A stretch of 64,000 nucleotides of DNA from Anaerolineae bacterium (GTDB lineage: Bacteria > Chloroflexota > Anaerolineae > 4572-78 > J111): contig JAKLJP010000006.1 in NCBI GenBank assembly GCA_023151115.1, positions 186,001 through 250,000 on the forward strand. Direction: 5' to 3'. Of this stretch, positions 1-8,648 are shown in pieces. The translations under genes and the position numbers were made by a program. Numbering within the stretch: the stretch's first letter is position 1; each line of letters begins with the position of its first letter. Below the pieces are notes generated by a model. That model saw only the letters and a list, made by a program, of their open reading frames with translations, was not told the DNA's origin and ran no database searches.

Positions 1-362
1 ACCGCCCGCTGAGCCGCCTCATGATGAATAACACCCAACTGCATCCAAACCACCTTGGCTCCAACGGCGATGGCTTCCTCCACAATGGGGGGCACATCTT
101 CGGGATTGCGGAAAATGTCCACTATTTCTATTGGCCCCCGGTTGGCCTCGGCCAGGGCGGTTAGCGAGGGATAGCTACGGCGGCCCAGAATTTCCGGCTC
201 ACGTGGGTTGATGGGGGTTACATCATAGCCTTCGGCCAGCATGTAAATGGCGGCAAAGTGGCTGGGCCGGTACTGGTTGCCGCTCAGTCCAACCATAGCA
301 ATCCGGCGATAACGGGTCAAGATGTCCAGCCGCTCGGCGGCACTCTCGATAATTTTCGCCAT
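1..362 (-). CDS. CoA-binding domain protein (C-terminus cut by window edge)
   Basis: The protein begins MAKIIESAAERLDIL and reads without a stop to the window edge, giving about 120 residues. It matches the small YccU-type CoA-binding family: a Rossmann-like nucleotide-binding fold with the motif IAMVGLSGNQYRPSH near residue 20, then PINPREPEILGRRSYPSL and an IVDIFRNPEDVP segment. These proteins resemble the N-terminal CoA-binding domain of succinyl-CoA ligase; their physiological role is poorly defined. The start was chosen because GAAGGAGA lies just upstream of the ATG at 362. It lies downstream of metY on the same strand, about 90 bp away, so the two may share a transcript. The family is seen clearly; the function is not known. 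Confidence 0.8.
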   Translation of the reverse strand, partial: MAKIIESAAERLDILTRYRRIAMVGLSGNQYRPSHFAAIYMLAEGYDVTPINPREPEILGRRSYPSLTALAEANRGPIEIVDIFRNPEDVPPIVEEAIAVGAKVVWMQLGVIHHEAAQRA

Positions 363-385
363 AAGGTAAAAGGGTCTCCTTCGGG

Positions 386-444
386 GGAAGGCTGGAAGAT
401 TGGAAGGTTGGTTTTTCCATTTTTCCAACCCTCCAACCTTCCAG
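386..444. repeat. GGAAGGTTGG-type low-complexity inverted repeat
   Basis: Tandem GGAAGGTTGG-like units face CCAACCTTCC units, so the stretch can fold into a hairpin. It begins a few bases after the metY stop codon. The same repeat family recurs at 19945-19988, 22323-22388, 22995-23036 and 25404-25541. Confidence 0.75.
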
Positions 445-455
445 TTAATCCCCTG

Positions 456-1757
<1,302 letters not shown>

Positions 1758-1761
1758 TTAA

Positions 1762-1831
1762 AGAGGCGATGACTCGTGAGGCGAGGAGGCGAGGAAGCCT
1801 TTCGCCCCACTACTCATCGCCTCTTCGCCTC
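1762..1831. repeat. GAGGCGA-type imperfect inverted repeat
   Basis: Short GAGGCGA/GGCGAGGAGGCGAGG units face TCGCCTCTTCGCCTC in the gap between metY and the upstream gene. It is low complexity and non-coding. Confidence 0.55.
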
Positions 1832-1835
1832 ACTT

Positions 1836-2747
1836 TCATTCTTGACCCTTCCAGCGCCGCTGCAAAGTATGCCAGAGCTGGGCTAGACGACTGGTAGGGT
1901 ACTGCTTGGGAATTTCTTGGACCACCGCCTCGAACATAACCGGCTGGCTGTAATGTTCTTCAAGCTGCTGGTGATGCTGGATAACCCAGATATAAAAGTC
2001 GGCGGCGGTGCGCTTGGGGAAGTTTTGCAGCACCCCGGCCTGCTCGATGAGTTGGACGGTGCTGGCATAGATCATTTCATACCAGGCGACGACGGCCTTC
2101 TCATAAGGCGTCTCCGTTTCATCTATGATGGTCAGCACCTCCTGGTAGTGGGCAATCTGAGCCAGCACGTCGGTGTAACCACCCGGCGAGGTGAAGCGGA
2201 CGGAGTGGCCGGGTTTTAATTCGTCCAGCCGGGTCTGGGCCAAAAAGCCCTGCCGTTCGGCTTCGAGCAGCAGCGTATCAATATCTACCCCCGGAGCCAG
2301 GCCGGCCACGGGCCGGGGATATTCCCACACATGGGCCTCGATCTCTGCCAGTTTCAGGTGGCGGGCCACCGAAACGCGGTGATTACCATCCTTGACAAAA
2401 TAGTAATCGCCAATCTGGCAGACTTCGATGGGCGGCAGTTTCCGGCTGCGGGGGTCGAGATAGGCGGTCGCCACCTTTTGCCAGCGATCGCTGACGCTCT
2501 CGTTGAGGGGCAAAAAAGCCTGGGCAAAATCCTGGTAGCGGCCCTCGCTGCCGACAATTTTATCCAGGGCAATCGGCTGCACCCCCCGGTAAGAGGCGCT
2601 GCCCAGGTTAAAATGTTCGGTCAGTTGGGTAAAGTCAACCAGGCCAATATTTTTGTGGCCCAGGCTGGCCTTTAACTGGGCCAGAAAGGCCTTGCGGCGA
2701 ACTCGACCCCACTCATGACGCGCCTGCTCCTGGTAGATATTTTGCAT
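1836..2747 (-). CDS. ParB/Srx-like hypothetical protein (KDGNHRVSVA motif)
   Basis: A 303-residue soluble protein without signal peptide or membrane segment. Its centre (about residues 108-140) reads YYFVKDGNHRVSVARHL followed by EIEAHVWEYP. This is the ParB/sulfiredoxin-fold signature in which a short DGNHR loop binds nucleotide or phosphate. The N-terminal part (LVDFTQLTEHFNLGSASYRG, PIALDKIVGS) lists a constant and target region as in ParB-like nuclease-domain proteins. The C-terminal half is helical and unrecognised. No partition partner lies nearby, so a chromosome-segregation role is not implied. It could be a regulator or a nucleotide-binding protein. Confidence 0.6.
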   Translation of the reverse strand: MQNIYQEQARHEWGRVRRKAFLAQLKASLGHKNIGLVDFTQLTEHFNLGSASYRGVQPIALDKIVGSEGRYQDFAQAFLPLNESVSDRWQKVATAYLDPRSRKLPPIEVCQIGDYYFVKDGNHRVSVARHLKLAEIEAHVWEYPRPVAGLAPGVDIDTLLLEAERQGFLAQTRLDELKPGHSVRFTSPGGYTDVLAQIAHYQEVLTIIDETETPYEKAVVAWYEMIYASTVQLIEQAGVLQNFPKRTAADFYIWVIQHHQQLEEHYSQPVMFEAVVQEIPKQYPTSRLAQLWHTLQRRWKGQE

Positions 2748-2916
2748 CGGCCTGCCCCCTTGCCCCGACTTACTCGCTGGTATATTTTAACAGCCTCCTG
2801 TCCAAAAAGGCAAACCACTCGCTGAGTTCCCTAACCCGACAAACTGGAACCAAAACGTGTTCTCACACAGATTTAGTCAAGGAGAGTTTTAAAGCGGTTA
2901 AGCGGTTCAATAAATT

Positions 2917-4995
2917 TTACGGCAGGAATTGGTAGCTATAGCTGGCCGGCTGGGTGGTGATGGGGGTCAGACCGCTGACAATAAGCACCGCCCGGTCGAG
3001 GGTGTCGCCTAGCCCTTCAACGGTCAAGGTACCGTGGTTGGCTGCATCAAGGGTCATTGGGTGCAGTTCAGGCTCTGCGCCTATTTTAAGAACTTGCACT
3101 AAAAAATGCTGGGGCAAAATGTTATCCATCCGCACAAAACCTTCGGCTTGCCAGCCGTTGACGCCGGACTCGACATTATCGGCAAAATCAATTTCGGGGA
3201 TGCTGATGTCGTCAAGGGTCCAGCCGGGGCGGTTGACGGCGTCGTCGGTAACGTACTCAAAGCGGATCAAAACTTCCTGGCCGGCATAGGCTGAAATGTC
3301 CAGGCTTTCCTCAATCCAGACCGGTCCCCCCCCTGACATGCCGGTGTAGCCAGGGCCATAAGCATTGCCGCTGGGGTTGGTGGTGGCGCTGTGCGGAGTG
3401 GTCAGAATGGTCCAAGTTTCGCCGCCGTCGGTGGAGATTTCAACGTAGCCATAATCCCAATCGGTTTCAATATCATACCAGGTAGCATAATTGAGTGTGG
3501 CTGATGTGACCGGGCGTAGGTCAAAGGCGCGGGTCAGGCGGGTGTTGCTGTCGTCGCCGCGCAGGCTATACCATTGATATTGGCCGCTGTAGGCGTCGTT
3601 GTCAACCACTTTGACTTCGGTTGAACCGCTAAAGTCAATCGTCACCTGGCCGCTGCCGGTCAACTCGATGTAATCCGCGCCGTACTGGGAAACAGTCGCC
3701 TGCCCTTCAGCCGGATAGGTGTTGTAATATTCGGTTACAGCCACCGGGTCGGGGGAGAAATCTTTATAACCCCAGTGACCATTGCCGGCAGCCGGATCGT
3801 TGAGGTAGTTAGCCACCACAAAATCGGCAAAAATGTCGTTGAACTGTTCAGGCTGGCCGTGTTCAGCCAACACTGCGTTGAAACCGGCCACACCGTTGTT
3901 GGAATTAGCTACCAGTGCCTGGGTCATCTCCTCGCCGTAGCGCTGCAAAAAGTAAGCCATAAAGCGAAAACTGGCCCCATAATTGGCAATCGAGTTGTTA
4001 GGGGTGTCGGCCCAACTGGTCAGTTGGGTATCTGGCGCGCCCGAAAAAATATTGGTAAAACTGCTGGCCCCGTAGCCATTGATAAAAGGGGCCAATTCGC
4101 TCATACCTTCGTTAACCCAGGTATCTTCGTTGCGGTCTTGCGCCCAATGGATCATATGCTGAAATTCGTGGGCCAGCACGCTGTCAAAGGTGGTGGTGCC
4201 CAGGGGCAACGCGCCCAGGTTGATATAAAACATCTCGCGTTCGTTGCTGTACGGTTCGGCCAGGTTGGAGTAGGAGTTGGAAGCCGAGAACAATCCGGCC
4301 ACGCCCGGCACGTCGCCCATAAAAATGTGGACCCGTACATCACTGTCAACGCCGGGCGACCATTCACTGCCAAAAAAAGCTCGGTTGGTGGGGTAAGTAT
4401 GATTTTCAAACTGTTCGGCCGACCGCTCCAGGTCAGCTTCGTTCACCTCGTAACCATCGGCCACCCACCAATAGGAGTGAGGGGTGATGTAACGCAGCGA
4501 GGCCTGGGCTTCAAATTGGCGGGGCGGGGTCTGGCTGTTATCAATCACCCAAAATGTATCGGTGCTGCCCACCTGATAGGCTACCGGAGTAGTTTGGACA
4601 ACTTCGGGCACTTCTCGACCGGCGTGTTTGAGGCGCATGGCCAGCAGACGCTGGTCGCGGGCAGGCAGAATGGTTTCCAGAAGAAGTTGTTCTGTGGTCC
4701 GCTGCAACAGGCTGGCCTGACCGGAGACGCTGACGGCTAGGGTTGATGAAACTGCCGGAGTCACAGGTGGCTCTAGCAAGGCGGTAGGAGTGGGGGTAGC
4801 TGTAGGGGTAGAGACAACTTCGACCGGCGGGGTGGCGGTAACTGTCGTGGGGGGTTCTCCAGCGGCAACAGAGTCGAGGCCAGAAGTGGGCTGTAGTAGT
4901 CGAGCCGCCAAAGGCGCGCCCCCTAAAACAGCCGCCACACAACACAGCAGGGCTATCACCAGCCCGCTCCCAATGAGGATATGTTTTTTAGACAA
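2917..4995 (-). CDS. Secreted M6-like zinc metalloprotease
   Basis: A 692-residue exported protein. Residues 7-34 form a hydrophobic signal/anchor, followed by a Thr-Pro-rich linker (about 45-85). The catalytic signature HEFQH (276-280), then IHWAQ and WVNEG with E296, is the HExxH...E pattern of immune-inhibitor-A/M6-type gluzincins. The C-terminal half contains a beta-sandwich of the kind that follows M6 domains, with YGYVEISTDGGETW and SLDISAYAGQEVLIRFEYVT. The start is TTG at 4995, supported by GGAG eight bases upstream; no better ATG exists. It probably degrades extracellular protein. The cysteines near residue 18 lack a good lipobox, so secretion or membrane anchoring are both possible. 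Confidence 0.82.
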   Translation of the reverse strand: MSKKHILIGSGLVIALLCCVAAVLGGAPLAARLLQPTSGLDSVAAGEPPTTVTATPPVEVVSTPTATPTPTALLEPPVTPAVSSTLAVSVSGQASLLQRTTEQLLLETILPARDQRLLAMRLKHAGREVPEVVQTTPVAYQVGSTDTFWVIDNSQTPPRQFEAQASLRYITPHSYWWVADGYEVNEADLERSAEQFENHTYPTNRAFFGSEWSPGVDSDVRVHIFMGDVPGVAGLFSASNSYSNLAEPYSNEREMFYINLGALPLGTTTFDSVLAHEFQHMIHWAQDRNEDTWVNEGMSELAPFINGYGASSFTNIFSGAPDTQLTSWADTPNNSIANYGASFRFMAYFLQRYGEEMTQALVANSNNGVAGFNAVLAEHGQPEQFNDIFADFVVANYLNDPAAGNGHWGYKDFSPDPVAVTEYYNTYPAEGQATVSQYGADYIELTGSGQVTIDFSGSTEVKVVDNDAYSGQYQWYSLRGDDSNTRLTRAFDLRPVTSATLNYATWYDIETDWDYGYVEISTDGGETWTILTTPHSATTNPSGNAYGPGYTGMSGGGPVWIEESLDISAYAGQEVLIRFEYVTDDAVNRPGWTLDDISIPEIDFADNVESGVNGWQAEGFVRMDNILPQHFLVQVLKIGAEPELHPMTLDAANHGTLTVEGLGDTLDRAVLIVSGLTPITTQPASYSYQFLP

Positions 4996-5058
4996 AAGTA
5001 TATCTCCGCGGGGGATGCCGGGGGTCGGGGGGCAGAAGGTCCTAACTTGCTGTATTTA

Positions 5059-5146
5059 GAGCCTATCCGAATAACCCCGTAGGTGACGCATCCCTATGTC
5101 ATCGGTTGGCATAGGGATGCCAACCTACCTTTTTTCAGATAGGCTC
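5059..5146. mobile_element. MITE family A, copy 1 (intact)
   Basis: An 88-bp element with terminal inverted repeats GAGCCTATCCGAA and TTCAGATAGGCTC, flanked by TTA on both sides (5056-5058 and 5147-5149), the apparent target duplication. Each arm holds its own small hairpin around GCATCCCTATG, so the whole can form a cruciform. It has no coding capacity. The termini resemble those of IS5-group insertion sequences; this is an inference from memory of their ends. Other copies are at 11133-11236 and, truncated, at 58173-58239. Confidence 0.85.
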
Positions 5147-5180
5147 TTAACATCTGGTCCCCGACCCTAACCCATGCCCC

Positions 5181-6239
5181 CTACTTCGGTCGGCGGTAAG
5201 CCTCTTTGTAAAGCCCTTTATCGCAATCCCAATGGCAAACCCAGTCGGCATTGATGATTGTCTCATCAGGCCAGTTGACCATAATTTTAACGTCTTCAGA
5301 GAGGCGGGTAAATTGCTTGCATTGGGCATCAAACCGGGCAAAGAAATCGGGACATTCATAGCGAACCACCGTCAAATACCACCAGCCAACGCCGCTACCC
5401 AATGTTTTTTCAGGGATAACTACATCCCATTCCCCATCGCCTTTTTCCGGGTAATGATTGCTCGCTCCACTGGGGTGAGATAGAACGCTCCACGACCAAT
5501 TATCAACCAAAACACTATAACCGTTAACCAGGTTTCCCTGTTCATCTTTAATCCGACCTTTGAAGTGGACAATACCCGGATTGCCGGAGGCGTGCCAGCC
5601 GGTGGGCGTGAATTGGTACTTTTTCTCCGGGACCGGCGTGGGCGGCACTTCCGTCGGGACCGGGGTAGCGGTGGGTGGGGGTGGGGGGGGTGCTTGCGCT
5701 ACGGCCACGCTTTGCGGGTCGCCGGTTACCTGGACCAGCTCGGCAAAAATCCAACCGGCGCCATCGGCGCTGGGATATTCTACTTTAAGCCAGGTACCAT
5801 CATCGTTGCGGCCAATAACTTTGGTGGTTTGTCCGGCTGTGCCGGCCCCCACGATAGGGTAGTTGGTACCGGGACCGGAGCGCACATTCATATTTTGCAG
5901 GACTGTTACTGTCACCCCTTCGGGGGTAGCTGTCGCAGTAGGTTCAGCCGGGGTTGGCGGGGGTGGGGTAGGGGTAGGCAGAACCGACTCGGGCGGGATG
6001 GCTTCAGCCGGAGGTTGAGCTTCGGACGCCGGGGCTTGAGCCTCAACCGGCGCTTCGACAAAAGCCACCCCTTCGGGGGTAGGCGTAAAAGTTGGCATGG
6101 GCGTTCGGGTTGGGGCAAATTCGTGCGGACCACTTGAACCGGCCAGCATACTTGATAAGCCGCAGCCCAGGGATACCAGAGCCAGCAGCGCCGGCAAGAC
6201 TAAAATTATTATTTGAGGCATCTGTTTATTGCTTGTCAT
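5181..6239 (-). CDS. SH3b-domain lipoprotein with Pro/Thr-rich linkers
   Basis: The protein starts MTSNKQMPQIIILV; ATG at 6239 is preferred over an upstream in-frame TTG because GGGAGAG sits at ribosome-binding distance. A lipobox LVSLGCG near residue 25 marks a lipoprotein. A Thr-Pro-Ala linker (about 35-95) leads to a bacterial SH3 domain (NMNVRSGPGTNYPIVG through GWIFAELVQVTG, about 100-162). A second Pro-rich linker follows, and then an unrecognised C-terminal domain of about 140 residues that begins FTPTGWHASGNPGIVHFKG and contains two aromatic-Cys motifs. SH3b domains commonly bind cell wall. It is the last of three tandem lipoproteins of similar plan. Confidence 0.8.
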   Translation of the reverse strand: MTSNKQMPQIIILVLPALLALVSLGCGLSSMLAGSSGPHEFAPTRTPMPTFTPTPEGVAFVEAPVEAQAPASEAQPPAEAIPPESVLPTPTPPPPTPAEPTATATPEGVTVTVLQNMNVRSGPGTNYPIVGAGTAGQTTKVIGRNDDGTWLKVEYPSADGAGWIFAELVQVTGDPQSVAVAQAPPPPPPTATPVPTEVPPTPVPEKKYQFTPTGWHASGNPGIVHFKGRIKDEQGNLVNGYSVLVDNWSWSVLSHPSGASNHYPEKGDGEWDVVIPEKTLGSGVGWWYLTVVRYECPDFFARFDAQCKQFTRLSEDVKIMVNWPDETIINADWVCHWDCDKGLYKEAYRRPK

Positions 6240-6305
6240 CCCTGTCTCTCCCAAACGAAATGGTTTGACCTAAGTGAGTATAATCGAATAAAGCCTTTTT
6301 TCAAG

Positions 6306-7061
6306 TTATTGTTGTTTAAAGAAATCAAAATGAATATATTGGCGCGGTTCAGCCCCGAAATTTACTTCGACTTCCGGCGAAACCTGCACCCCGCCCTCGA
6401 CCAGTTGAATTTTGTAAGGCCCTGAAGTATAGGGGCGAATTTCCAATTTGGTATTCATGCGGTGATTATCGCCGGCGCCGGCCACGGTGCTGTCGGCGGT
6501 GCCAGGACCCGACAGCTCGCTCAGGTAAACTTGACCATCAGGGGCCAGGGCTTTGATCTGAAAATTTGAGAGCGTTTTGAACTGCCCCGGCGCAATATCC
6601 AGGCGAATCCAGCCGGTGATCCGGGTTTCGCCCGGCGAGCCGGTATCGTGCTGATAGTAAACAACGTTAAACGGGAAGGCCGGGGTTGGGGTGGCTGCCG
6701 GTTCAACGGGGACAGGGGTAGCCGTAGGTTCTGCTGGCGGTGGCGGTGCAGCCTCTGCCGCTTCAGCCGGGGCTTCGGCTGAGGTGGGCGATGGGGTCGG
6801 GGTTTGGGTTGGGGTTAGAGTGGGCGAAGGCGTCTCGGTAGGCATGGGGCTGGGGGTGAAAGTAGAGGTCCAATTGGGCGTAAAGGTAAAGGTCGGTTGG
6901 GGCGTTTTGAAAGGGGTGGGGGTAGGCGTTTCAACCTGCACAATTAGTGCCCCCACCGAACATCCCAGGCTGACGACCAAGCCAGCCAGACCAAAAATAA
7001 CCACCCACACCCCAGCCCTTTTTGGACTGTGACCCGACTTTTTCTGATTTATTAAATCCAT
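6306..7061 (-). CDS. Thr/Pro-rich lipoprotein of unknown function
   Basis: A 251-residue lipoprotein. A charged N-terminus precedes a membrane segment that ends in the lipobox VVSLGCS (about residue 34). Residues 43-120 are a TPTPT-type linker expected to be extended and probably surface-exposed. The C-terminal domain (about 128-251: FNVVYYQHDTGSPGETRITG, FQIKALAPDGQVYLSELSG) is a beta-rich module I do not recognise. It starts 21 bp after the stop of the upstream lipoprotein gene, so the two are almost certainly co-transcribed. No catalytic motif is visible. Confidence 0.75.
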   Translation of the reverse strand: MDLINQKKSGHSPKRAGVWVVIFGLAGLVVSLGCSVGALIVQVETPTPTPFKTPQPTFTFTPNWTSTFTPSPMPTETPSPTLTPTQTPTPSPTSAEAPAEAAEAAPPPPAEPTATPVPVEPAATPTPAFPFNVVYYQHDTGSPGETRITGWIRLDIAPGQFKTLSNFQIKALAPDGQVYLSELSGPGTADSTVAGAGDNHRMNTKLEIRPYTSGPYKIQLVEGGVQVSPEVEVNFGAEPRQYIHFDFFKQQ

Positions 7062-7082
7062 GACACTCGGCTTCTGGCAGCG

Positions 7083-7847
7083 CTATTTCTTTTTGAAGAT
7101 GATAAAATCCCACACCCACTGCTCGGGGGCAGCGCCATAAGAGAGCGGCACGGCTGGCGAGAGTTGAGTTCCCCCCTTGTCCGCCAGATAAACAGTCCAG
7201 GTGCCGTCAATAAAGGGGCCGGGTTCAAATTTTACATTGCCTTGTTTTACATAACTACAGCCGAGACAATTGACAGCATCGTAACGCCAACTTGAAAGCG
7301 CACTTTCTGCTTGTATCCCAGAGGAATGATTTCCTACAACCTTCAAATCCCCAATGGGTGTATTATTCTGATCAACCGCAGCTACAAAAACCACAATACT
7401 GTTATAATTTGTCTTTTGAAATTCCCTGTTACCCTGTTCCGCTACTACAAAAGGAAAATCGGGGGTAGCCGTCGGAGGGGGCGGTCCCTGGGTTGCCGTT
7501 GGCGCTGGCGGTGCTGGGGGGCGCGTAGGGGGTGGCGGCGGCGTATCGGTGGGTACAGGTGTATCGGTAGCAACGGGTGTATCCGTAGCCACCGGGGTCG
7601 GGGTTTCGGTAGGGATGGGGGTGATGGTTGGGGTGGCGGTGGTGGTAGGGGTAGCCGTATAGTCTGGCGTTGGGGTAAACGTAGGCCGGGGGGTGGGCCG
7701 CCGCCGGGTCGCTTCGGTCTCGTCGGAGTTTGAATTCAAACCGGCCAATGCGTCGCTGGAACGGATACGGTCAATAAAACCGCAGCCCAGCGAGAAAAAG
7801 GCAAACAGAATCAGCGCCGCCAACATGGGGCGCACGGTTCCCTTCAT
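7083..7847 (-). CDS. Thr/Pro-rich lipoprotein of unknown function
   Basis: First gene of the three-lipoprotein operon. The ATG at 7847 (MKGTVRPMLAALIL) was chosen over an upstream in-frame start because GAAGGAAGG precedes it and the signal segment begins there. The lipobox is FFSLGCG. A linker of repeated TPTP/VATDTPV units (about 45-125) leads to a C-terminal beta-rich domain (FPFVVAEQGNREFQKTNYNS, then LKVVGNHSSG and a NCLGCSY motif with two cysteines). The domain plan (linker plus about 120-residue terminal domain) parallels the next gene, which suggests duplication and divergence. Function is unknown. Confidence 0.75.
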   Translation of the reverse strand: MKGTVRPMLAALILFAFFSLGCGFIDRIRSSDALAGLNSNSDETEATRRRPTPRPTFTPTPDYTATPTTTATPTITPIPTETPTPVATDTPVATDTPVPTDTPPPPPTRPPAPPAPTATQGPPPPTATPDFPFVVAEQGNREFQKTNYNSIVVFVAAVDQNNTPIGDLKVVGNHSSGIQAESALSSWRYDAVNCLGCSYVKQGNVKFEPGPFIDGTWTVYLADKGGTQLSPAVPLSYGAAPEQWVWDFIIFKKK

Positions 7848-7887
7848 AAAATTTATCTTCCTTCCTTCAACATTCAAACAAAAACGC

Positions 7888-7915
7888 ATTATAGCACGAC
7901 GGGGAAAGCTGGCAA
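7888..7915 (-). promoter_or_regulatory. Promoter of the lipoprotein operon
   Basis: On the minus strand a -35 box TTGCCA (7915-7910) and a -10 box TATAAT (7893-7888) are separated by 16 bp, about 35 bp upstream of the lipoprotein start at 7847. Its -35 overlaps that of the divergent uridine kinase promoter. Confidence 0.6.
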
Positions 7916-7938
7916 AAATGAATAGGAAGCGTTATAAT
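7909..7938 (+). promoter_or_regulatory. Promoter of udk, probably giving a leaderless mRNA
   Basis: A perfect -10 box TATAAT lies at 7933-7938, with a weak -35 CTGGCA at 7909-7914 (18 bp spacing). The ATG of udk follows only 9 bases after the -10, so transcription would start within two or three bases of the start codon. No Shine-Dalgarno sequence precedes the gene. Confidence 0.5.
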
Positions 7939-7947
7939 GCTTGACGT

Positions 7948-8580
7948 ATGCGTAAACCTATGACTATTGGCGTCGCCGGGGGTACGGCTTCGGGGAAAAC
8001 AACCGTTTCGAGAAAAATTCTGGAGGCGGTTCAAGCGGAGCACCTGGCTTATTTGCAGCACGATGCCTATTACCGGGATCTAAGCCACCTCCCTTTTGAG
8101 GAGCGGCAAGCCTTCAATTTTGACCATCCCGATTCACTGGAAAACGAATTACTGATCGCTCATTTGGAATTGTTGCAGCAGGGCCAACCCATTGAGGCGC
8201 CCGTCTATAATTTTGCCCAGTATGTGCGAACCGAGGAACGTATTCTGATCCAGCCCAAGCCGGTTATTCTGGTCGAAGGCATCCTTATTTTTGCCGATAA
8301 GACCCTGCGCCAGCTCATGGACTTAAAAATCTACGTAGATACCCCCGACGACCTGCGCTTTATTCGCCGCCTACAGCGAGATGTATTGGAACGAGGGCGC
8401 ACTGTCGAACATGTAATCGAACAGTATCTGGACACCGTCAGGCCGATGCACCTGGAGTTTGTTGAACCCAGCAAACGCCACGCCGATGTGATTATTCCCC
8501 ACGGCGGGCAAAATATTAAAGGTATTCAAATGGTTGTCGCCCAGATTGAGCGCATGTTGGAATCTGCTCAAGGTAAATGA
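7948..8580 (+). CDS. udk: Uridine kinase
   Basis: Phosphorylates uridine and cytidine to UMP and CMP in the pyrimidine salvage pathway. The 210-residue length is typical. The P-loop IGVAGGTASGKTTVS is at residues 7-21. HDAYYRDLSHLPFEERQAFN and FDHPDSLENELL are the conserved substrate-binding segments of Udk, and VILVEGILIFADKTLRQLMD is the Walker-B region. RFIRRLQRDVLERGR carries the arginines of the lid. The gene is transcribed alone and is divergent from the lipoprotein operon. The start is fixed by the -10 box just upstream; a second ATG at codon 5 is possible but less likely. Confidence 0.95.
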   Translation: MRKPMTIGVAGGTASGKTTVSRKILEAVQAEHLAYLQHDAYYRDLSHLPFEERQAFNFDHPDSLENELLIAHLELLQQGQPIEAPVYNFAQYVRTEERILIQPKPVILVEGILIFADKTLRQLMDLKIYVDTPDDLRFIRRLQRDVLERGRTVEHVIEQYLDTVRPMHLEFVEPSKRHADVIIPHGGQNIKGIQMVVAQIERMLESAQGK

Positions 8581-8648
8581 TGACTGATAGTAAAAAGGGA
8601 GCAGGGGCGCATTAATCCCCCTGCCTACCGTCTACGTGTATATTGGCG

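Noticed and set aside
3775..4740. Long open frame on the plus strand opposite the metalloprotease gene
   Set aside because: It is a shadow of the protease coding strand: no ribosome-binding site, no recognisable domain, and the protease frame has clear catalytic motifs.
8619..8645. CCTACCGTCTACGTG stretch as terminator of udk
   Set aside because: No stem with a following U-run could be drawn.
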